A DNA stretch of 64,000 nt, taken from the NCBI RefSeq assembly GCF_041260155.1, contig NC_091930.1, positions 21,691,372 to 21,755,371 of the forward strand, written 5' to 3'. Under the pieces are notes generated by a model. The model was not told where the DNA came from, did no database searches, and saw only the letters and a list, made by a program, of their open reading frames with translations. The stretch is from Ptychodera flava. Lineage: Eukaryota; Hemichordata; Enteropneusta; Ptychoderidae. The stretch's first letter is position 1. The number at the start of each line of letters is the position of its first letter. A program made the position numbers and the translations under genes. Positions 57,518 to 64,000 of the stretch are shown in pieces.

Positions 57518-59206
57518 TCAATTTTGTGAAGTGATTTTCTCGGGAAAGGAGAAGCGGAAATTTAGCTTCCAATTTAACGGCGCGTTGTGAAGCCTACCAC
57601 CAACACGAACGAAGCCTTCTTTGTCAATAAACAAGCGAAGTTGGTGGGCTAATGAGCCAGCTGATTTCTGTTTATCGGTAAGCGCCTTAATTTCTGTGAA
57701 ATAAGCGCACTTTTGAGCATCACGGATCCATAAACTTTCAACGGCGTTGATTTCTTGTGCGGTCAAGGGATCAAGTTTACGGTCCTTTTCCTCACTCTTC
57801 AGATTGTTCACAAATCGTAGAACATAAGCACTTACGCGTAATAGTCTAGTCAAAGAGCTATAGTCAGTAGAATCTACAATTTCGGAGATACCGACATGAG
57901 TAGCAACAGGTTGTTCACGCGTACCTTTGCAAGCTTCTGCTGCGTTAATTTCATCATTGACGTGTAACACTTGACTATCAAAGACTTCGCAAACTGGCCA
58001 ATCTCCCAATTTTAGCCATTGTGGTCCATGCCACCATAGCGTGCTTTCAGCCAGTTGTGACGTCAGAATGCCGCGAGACAATAGATCGGCTGGATTATCA
58101 GTTGTAGGACAGTATTTGTACTCACCAATGAGTTCATTGGCCTTGATTTCAGTAATTCGATTGCTAACGAAACATGGCAACTTCTTATTGTTTTGCAGCC
58201 AGTATAGGACGGCCTGACTATCAGACCACAGATAACACTTGTCAATACTAATTTGTTCGTTGAGACTGGAGTGAACAAATTTCAGAAGACGAGATCCTAG
58301 CAAAACTCCCATGAGTTCTGCGCGTGGGATTGTCAAAGGTTTGACTGGAGTTACTCTACTTTTGGAAAGTACAAGGGCAGTTTCGCGCGTCTGCGGATTG
58401 CGTAAATAAACTGCTGCGCCGTAGGCCTTCTTGCTAGCGTCAGAAAACGCATGTAATTCAAATTTGCTTTCATTGATATCTGAGTTGAATGGGTAACGTG
58501 GGATTTGTATTTCGGAAACTGTTTGTAATTCGTGGCATATCTTAACCCATTCGTTTCGAAGATCGCTTTGTAGCGGTTCGTCCCACTGAAGTTGTGCTTT
58601 CCACAATTTCTGGACGAAAATCTTAGCATTGATATGTACGGGAGTAATGAAACCGAGAGGATCGTACAAACTTGCAGTTGCTCTAACAATTTCTCGTTTC
58701 GTAACAAGTGGTTCGCTTTCTGTTGCTTTGTCTAATTCTTTATCTGGGTAGCGAAGTGAATCTGATTCTGTATCCCAGCGTAAACCAAGTACATTTGCTA
58801 TGCTATCTGAACACGGAATATTTGCCCTTCCAACAATTTCCTTCAACTCTGCGCAGTTAGTAGCCCACTCACGGAGATTAAAGCCGCTTGATTTCATGAG
58901 ATTGATTGCCTCGGTATGATAATCTATGAGTTTCTGTTCAGAGTCGCGTCCACTCAAAACATTATCAACATAGATATTTTTGCTTAGATCTACGGCAGTT
59001 TCAGATCCATCATTTTCTAAGTGAAACTTGACGGTTGCGTTCAAAATGAACGGCGAACATGCGGCACCGAACAACACGACTTTAAAGCGGTAAATACGAA
59101 ATGGACTGTTTGGATCGTCAGGGTCCGATAACCACATGAATTTTGTGAAATCACGATCGGACTCCTCTAGGCCTACTTGTAAGAATGCCTTCTCGATATC
59201 TGCGGA
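57518..59206 (-). pseudogene. BEL/Pao reverse transcriptase (C-part) and RNase H
   Basis: The frame begins at the deletion junction with 'ADIEKAFLQVGLEESDRDF', the first catalytic Asp motif of RT. 'FGAACSPFILNATV' and the YVDN form of the YxDD box follow ('NIYVDNVLSG'). Next is the Pao-type region 'DPLGFITPVHINAKIFVQKL', then RNase H with 'AFSDASKKAYGAAVY', 'PRAELMGVLLG' and 'WSDSQAVLYWL'. The last part, 'GRLHNAPLNW', leads to a frameshift near 57565 and another near 57500 separates it from integrase. The N-terminal half of RT is missing. Confidence 0.93.
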
Positions 59207-59281
59207 ACGCCCAATGCATAATCTACATAATTAGTAAAGGAAAGGGTGGGCGGAGCTACACCATACACGTGATTCCCAACA
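59207..59281 (-). repeat. 5' LTR remnant (first 75 bp)
   Basis: Identical over 75 bp to 55631-55705, i.e. the first 75 bp of the LTR. Truncated at its join with the RT frame. Confidence 0.95.
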
Positions 59282-59286
59282 GAACG

Positions 59287-60831
59287 GCACAAATCTACAA
59301 TTCCGAAAAAGGCCTTGATTAATTTTGTATCCATCATCTTGCGACGAAGTTATCGGTCAAGGTGTGACCTGCTATACTTTTCTCTGAGTAACACACATAT
59401 GCGTACACCCTATAATTTAAGAGTTCTATGAGTATATACGGTATGTTGCGTATAATGTAAAACAAGTCCTTTTCGGCAGTATCCCACAGATCCTTTTTGG
59501 TGATTTTAGCTAAGACTTTCAATTCTGCAACTTCAACTTGTCCCTACACTTGCAATGGTTAGGATGTATGTCAGCTAAATTAAAAACCAGCTAATTGCAA
59601 AGAAAGTCCAGACACGCAAATTCAAAGTGCTTTCCTGTAACTTGGCGCACAATGTATCATGGAACTGGTAAAAGAACTGTAGACTGAATCATACTCGCCG
59701 TCTGAGGGAGCTTTCCTTATCTCTTGTCATTGTGTTCAAGTTGTTGTTCAAGTTGATGTGTGTCTGTCTGTGTGTCTGGTTGTGTGTTTGTTTTGTACCA
59801 GGAATAGGGTGATGTGGTATGAGCAAAGGAATTTGAGATACTGTGACCTGACACATTTTGATCCTTAAAGTGTTCCTTAAAATATGAGCCATTTTACCAT
59901 GACCCTTTTGTTCATATTCTTACGATAAAAACAGTCTGAAGTTTTTGTGTTTGCTAAAATACAGTAGAGGAGTGTTTATAAATGCTTCACTGTGTTTGGT
60001 CGATTTTACCAAGAGTTAAATTGTGAGTAATGCAACTAAATGCATTTAGTAAAGACATACATATTTGATATTTCTAATGCTCGATTTCAAACTGTCATTT
60101 TCCATGTCAATCTCAAGAGGGCGTCATCGGGACTGCGCTAGAAGGTTGTACAGGACCAATACAACCAATTAGAGCACTTTATCTAAGGTACGTTTGCGAT
60201 AAGAGTTGAAACATGTTTGCTCAAAAGTATATGGCATACTTTAAATGCTGCAACTATGTTGACATACGTGATGCTCGTAGGTATCGAGCATAAAGTTGTT
60301 AATTGTGAAGTACACCAGGATTAATTTGTGCATATGTGCTAGCTTTTGGGTCGCTTGTTCCGGAAACGACATTTTAGCCATATAGAACTCGCGCGATTCT
60401 ATAAAATATAGAAACGGATGAAAATAGTGGCCGAAGTCATAGTTTATGGGATAAAGCGCCTAGCTAGGCGGTGTCATCACGTGATATGGCAGAAGACATT
60501 TATGGCAATTGTCCACTCACTCACGTTCACACCAGGCTATGGCGTATTTGCGTAACATAAATAATAGGCAAACGCGCACAGCCTGATGTGGAAGTAGGTC
60601 ACAGGTAATGCAGTGCCCATCGGAAGATGGTTCCTGCGCCATGAACCTTCAGAGTCCAGAGGGTTTCTAAATCATGCTACATTTACAGAATATTTCTTGA
60701 AGCACGCACGACTGTTGAACTTCACTCTACCATGTATTTTCTGTAAATATCACTTGGAAGAAGAATCACAGTTGTTTTAATAGTTTGACCGCGGTCAAGT
60801 AACTACGCATGAAGAATGTTGACTCTTTATA
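59287..60831. other. gene-free sequence
   Basis: No gene or repeat is supported. A (TG)-rich patch at about 59755-59790 is minor. Confidence 0.5.
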
Positions 60832-61197
60832 TTTCACTGTACCTTATCGACGTTGGAAAAGTTTACAATGCAATTTTGTCAATATAATTGAGTTTAGAAA
60901 TATCACAATTATTTCAATATTCTAATACTAGGCGCATATATGATGTTTGTAATGCTAGTTTAACAAATTAAAAGTCGCTTGAGTTTGGGAAATCGTAGTT
61001 TACACAGTTTAACACATTACTCCCACTCCAGTAAACGTTATTTTGTCAGCAGGAGAAGCATCAATTAAGTTGTAAAACAAGTGTACGAAAATTCAACTCG
61101 CTATAATGATATATGTTCGAAAGCACCACTTTGTGAACTGTACACTGGTGTATATTTCCCACCATTGCTGATTTATGAACACTTTTTGATTACACCT

Positions 61198-61615
61198 GTA
61201 TGTATGCATGTATGTATGTATGTATGTATGTATGTATGTATGTATGTATGTATGGTATGTATGTATGTATGTATGTATGTATGTATGTATGTATGTATGT
61301 ATGTATGTATGTATGTATGTATGTATGTATGTATGTATGTATGTATGTATGTATGTATGTATGTATGTATGTATGTATGTATGTATGTATGTATGTATGT
61401 ATGTATGTATGTATGTATGTATGTATGTATGTATGTATGTATGTATGTATGTATGTATGTATGTATGTATGTATGTATGTATGTATGTATGTATGTATGT
61501 ATGTATGTATGTATGTATGTATGTATGTATGTATGTATGTATGTATGTATGTATGTATGTATGTATGTTGTATCTATGTATGTATCTATGTATGTATCTA
61601 TGTATGTATCTACGT
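61198..61615. repeat. (ATGT)n microsatellite
   Basis: About 370 bp of ATGT followed by ATCT-interrupted units. Long frames are artefacts. Confidence 0.98.
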
Positions 61616-62172
61616 AAATGTATGTTTTTTTCACTGTCATCTTCGTATACAGAATCGAATAATTGTGCTCTTTATATTGATTGCTGTAGTCTGAAGTATA
61701 TTTTTCATTACTACTGAGTTCTGAGAAATTTTCATGCATTAGATTTGAAGTAGTATGTCTTCAGGGAAACTCGAAATGCTCACCCTTGAAATTGAACAAT
61801 TTAAATGAGAAGAAAAGAAGTAATTTTGGTGTTTCATTGTACTCTATGTTATCAAATGTTTCATTAAGTGAATACACACCACTTCACATGTCATAGGATT
61901 TTTGTGTACGTCTAGCGATTATTTTGTACTGATAATAAAGAGTGGTTTTGTAAACAATAATATGTAACGGGTTTATTATGATTTTTCCCTTCCACTTTGT
62001 GCCTTTCCTCTACTTCTCTTCAGAGTGCATTTATTGAAATACTGGTTTATGTTGACGCTTCATCTAATTCTTTCACTGTACCTTATCGACGTTAGAAGAG
62101 TTTAAAATGCATTTATGTCAATCTGAATGTGTTAGGAAATGTCATAAATATTTCAAAATTCTAATTCTTGTG

Positions 62173-62785
62173 CCAAGGTTATTCACAAAATACTGGGATT
62201 TATGTCGGAGTACATCGTGCAGCGGAGGTATTGTCCGAGACGCGTAGTCGTCGAGGACAATACCGAAGCGTACGATGTACGAGGACATAAATCCCTGTAT
62301 TTTGTGAATAACCGTATTATTATACACCTTTACAGTCCAACTTTACTTGAAAAAAATCGAAATTTTGGCGTTTTTTTATGTTTCTCGCGCACTGCACTGA
62401 GCGATCCCGGGGAGCGATCGCGAGCAGACTGGGAACGCGTTCAGCGCGTCCGCTAAGCGCACAGAACGAAATTCCAACCCGCGCTGCGCAGTGCGCGTTG
62501 TAGAAATTTTACGTCAGCAGCATATTTTCACTCAAATTCACCGGTTTTGGACTGACCATGATTTGCTTTGTGAAGTACTGAATGTTAAGAAGTATATATT
62601 GTTATAAAATTGTAAAATATTCTCTTCTTTTTCCTCGCGTTGACGAAAAGGTGTTTGAGGTCAAAGGTCAAACAGCGTCCAATAACACCTAAAATTATTG
62701 TACTCCGTTTCAAAGTTATTGGACTCCGCATCCTCTGATACCGAAACTTATACTGTACGACTAAACACCATAGGTTAAAGATTGT
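62173..62785. mobile_element. foldback insertion in copy 2
   Basis: Absent from copy 1 of the duplication. It starts with a hairpin at 62177-62313, whose arms GGTTATTCACAAAATACnGG and complement also pair at GATTTATGTC and GGTATTGTCC. A CpG-rich patch full of GCGATCGC/GCGC motifs follows (62390-62500), then AGGTCAAAGGTCA at 62658-62670. TATACACCT after the hairpin is inverted at the right edge (AGGTGTATA, 62786). No protein. Confidence 0.7.
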
Positions 62786-63063
62786 AGGTGTATATTATGT
62801 TTGTAATGTTAGTTTAACAAAATTAAAATTAGCTTGAGCTGTGGAAATCGTAGTTTACACAGTTTAATACATTACTCCCACTCCAGTGAACGTTATTTTG
62901 TCAGCGGGAGAAGGATCAATTAAGTTGTAAAACAAGCGTACGAAAATTCAACTCGCTGTTGATAGTTAAACATTTTCAAAGGCACCACTTTGTGATCTCA
63001 ACACTGACGTATATGTTTTGCAAATTTCGAATTAAATTAACACTTTTGATCACACTTTTCTTT

Positions 63064-63078
63064 ATGTATGTGTGTATG

Positions 63079-63112
<34 letters not shown>

Positions 63113-63833
63113 TGTATGTATGTATGTATGTATGTATGTATGTATGTATGTATGTATGTATGTATGTATGTATGTATGTATGTATGTATGTATGTATGTA
63201 TGTATGTATGTATGTATGTATGTATGTATGTATGTATGTATGTATGTATGTATGTATGTATGTATGTATGTATGTATGTATGTATGTATGTATGTAGTAT
63301 GTATGTATGTATGTATGTATGTATGTATGTATGTGTATGTATGTATGTATGTATGTAGTTGTATGTATGTATGTATGTATGTATGTATGTATGTATGTAT
63401 GTATGTATGTATGTATGTATGTATGTATGTATGTATGTATGTATGTATGTATGTATGTATGTATGTATGTATGTATGTATGTATGTATGTATGTATGTAT
63501 GTATGTATGTATGTATGTATGTATGTATGTATGTATGTATGTATGTATGTATGCATGTATGCATGTATGTCTGTATGTATGTATGTATGTATGTATGTAT
63601 GTATGTATGTATGTATGTATGTATGTATGTATGTATGTATGTATGTATGTATGTATGTATGTATGTATGTATGTATGTATGTATGTATGTATGTATGTAT
63701 GTATGTATGTATGTATGTATGTATGTATGTATGTATGTATGTATGTATGTATGTATGTATGTAGTATGTATGTATGTATGTATGTATGTATGTATGTATG
63801 TATGTATGTATGTATGTATTATGTATGTATGTG
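63064..63833. repeat. (ATGT)n microsatellite
   Basis: About 770 bp, the longest tract in the window, with rare one-base slips (TAGT, GTGT, TGCA). Long frames are artefacts. Confidence 0.98.
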
Positions 63834-64000
63834 ACAATGTGAGTGTGCCTTTTTGTGTCCTGTTATGTGTTTACGTTCGTGGCAAGGAATTTGAGTGGCA
63901 GTAATAATTTTTGTTGTGGACACGAGTCGAGAAAAAGCCTAGTAAATGCTGGATTATTAAATATTCAAATAAGCAATTTATTGGCATGATACTGCTAATC
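63834..64000. other. gene-free end of window
   Basis: Too short to judge; nothing recognised. Confidence 0.5.

Larger units (their letters stand above)
55448..59281 (-). mobile_element. BEL/Pao LTR retrotransposon, 5'-deleted
   Basis: A full 3' LTR lies at 55448-55705 and a 75-bp remnant of the 5' LTR at 59207-59281. The outer ends TGTTGGG (59281) and ...CCCCACA (55448) are bordered by a 5-bp target duplication GAACG (55443-55447 and 59282-59286). The 75 bp shared by both LTRs are identical, so the insertion is young. The 5' LTR fragment joins directly to the middle of reverse transcriptase, so the primer site, gag, protease and first RT motifs are gone. Pol is also frameshifted. It cannot move on its own. 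Confidence 0.93.
60832..63833. repeat. tandem segmental duplication, two copies
   Basis: Copy 1 (60832-61615) and copy 2 (62070-63833) share 'TTTCACTGTACCTTATCGAC', 'AATCGTAGTTTACACAGTTT' and 'ATTACTCCCACTCCAGTnAA', then 'GTACGAAAATTCAACTCGCT' and a final (ATGT)n tract, at about 85-90% identity by eye. Copy 2 is interrupted by about 610 bp at 62173-62785. The segment between copies (61616-62069) is not duplicated in what is visible. Confidence 0.85.

Noticed and set aside
59689..59892. 67-codon minus ORF
   Set aside because: Composition follows a TG/CA-rich patch; no homology and no context.

Overview
This window is animal nuclear DNA: there are introns with GT/AG borders, no operons, long microsatellites, minisatellites and dense DNA transposons. 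The gene content (a TRADD-N-like domain joined to a GT4-type glycosyltransferase-like domain, a zinc-finger hAT transposase, a BEL/Pao retrotransposon) fits a marine invertebrate. A hemichordate or lancelet is my best guess, but species cannot be fixed from sequence alone.

Layout. 0-11 kb is gene-free, with palindromes, ~145-bp tandem repeats, a 550-bp foldback MITE (3710-4259) and a 2.1-kb hAT-like element (7919-10010). 11.2-23.1 kb is one 62-bp minisatellite of about 77 units. It was split twice: by a hAT relic (12364-16345) that itself carries a second, nested hAT (12933-15720), and by a 3.1-kb element of unknown class (16828-19965). 24-27 kb holds a 26-bp minisatellite with higher-order structure, then a ~220-bp tandem repeat whose units carry nuclear-receptor-type DR1 motifs. 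Inverted copies of that family recur at 36-37 kb and 45 kb.

The only convincing host gene is on the minus strand, from about 35.1 kb (perhaps from a first exon at 41.5 kb) down to about 28.07 kb. Its exons encode, in order, a GT4-like two-lobe domain lacking the catalytic EX7E glutamates, a short linker of small exons, a TRADD-N-like domain, and a charged helical C-terminal part with a repeated 'DIP' motif. Most exon junctions are phase 1 and the joins read through cleanly. At least three indels break the frame, two of them at short homopolymers, so the copy is either decaying or carries assembly errors. By domain content I infer an innate-immune or cell-death adaptor.

38-41 kb is a large TIR element rich in TTGAACAC-type subterminal motifs. 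47-55 kb is almost empty apart from a TTAA-flanked MITE and a foldback element. 55.4-59.3 kb is a 5'-deleted BEL/Pao retrotransposon with a 5-bp target duplication. 60.8-63.8 kb is a tandem segmental duplication in which each copy carries a long (ATGT)n tract and the second copy is interrupted by a foldback insertion.
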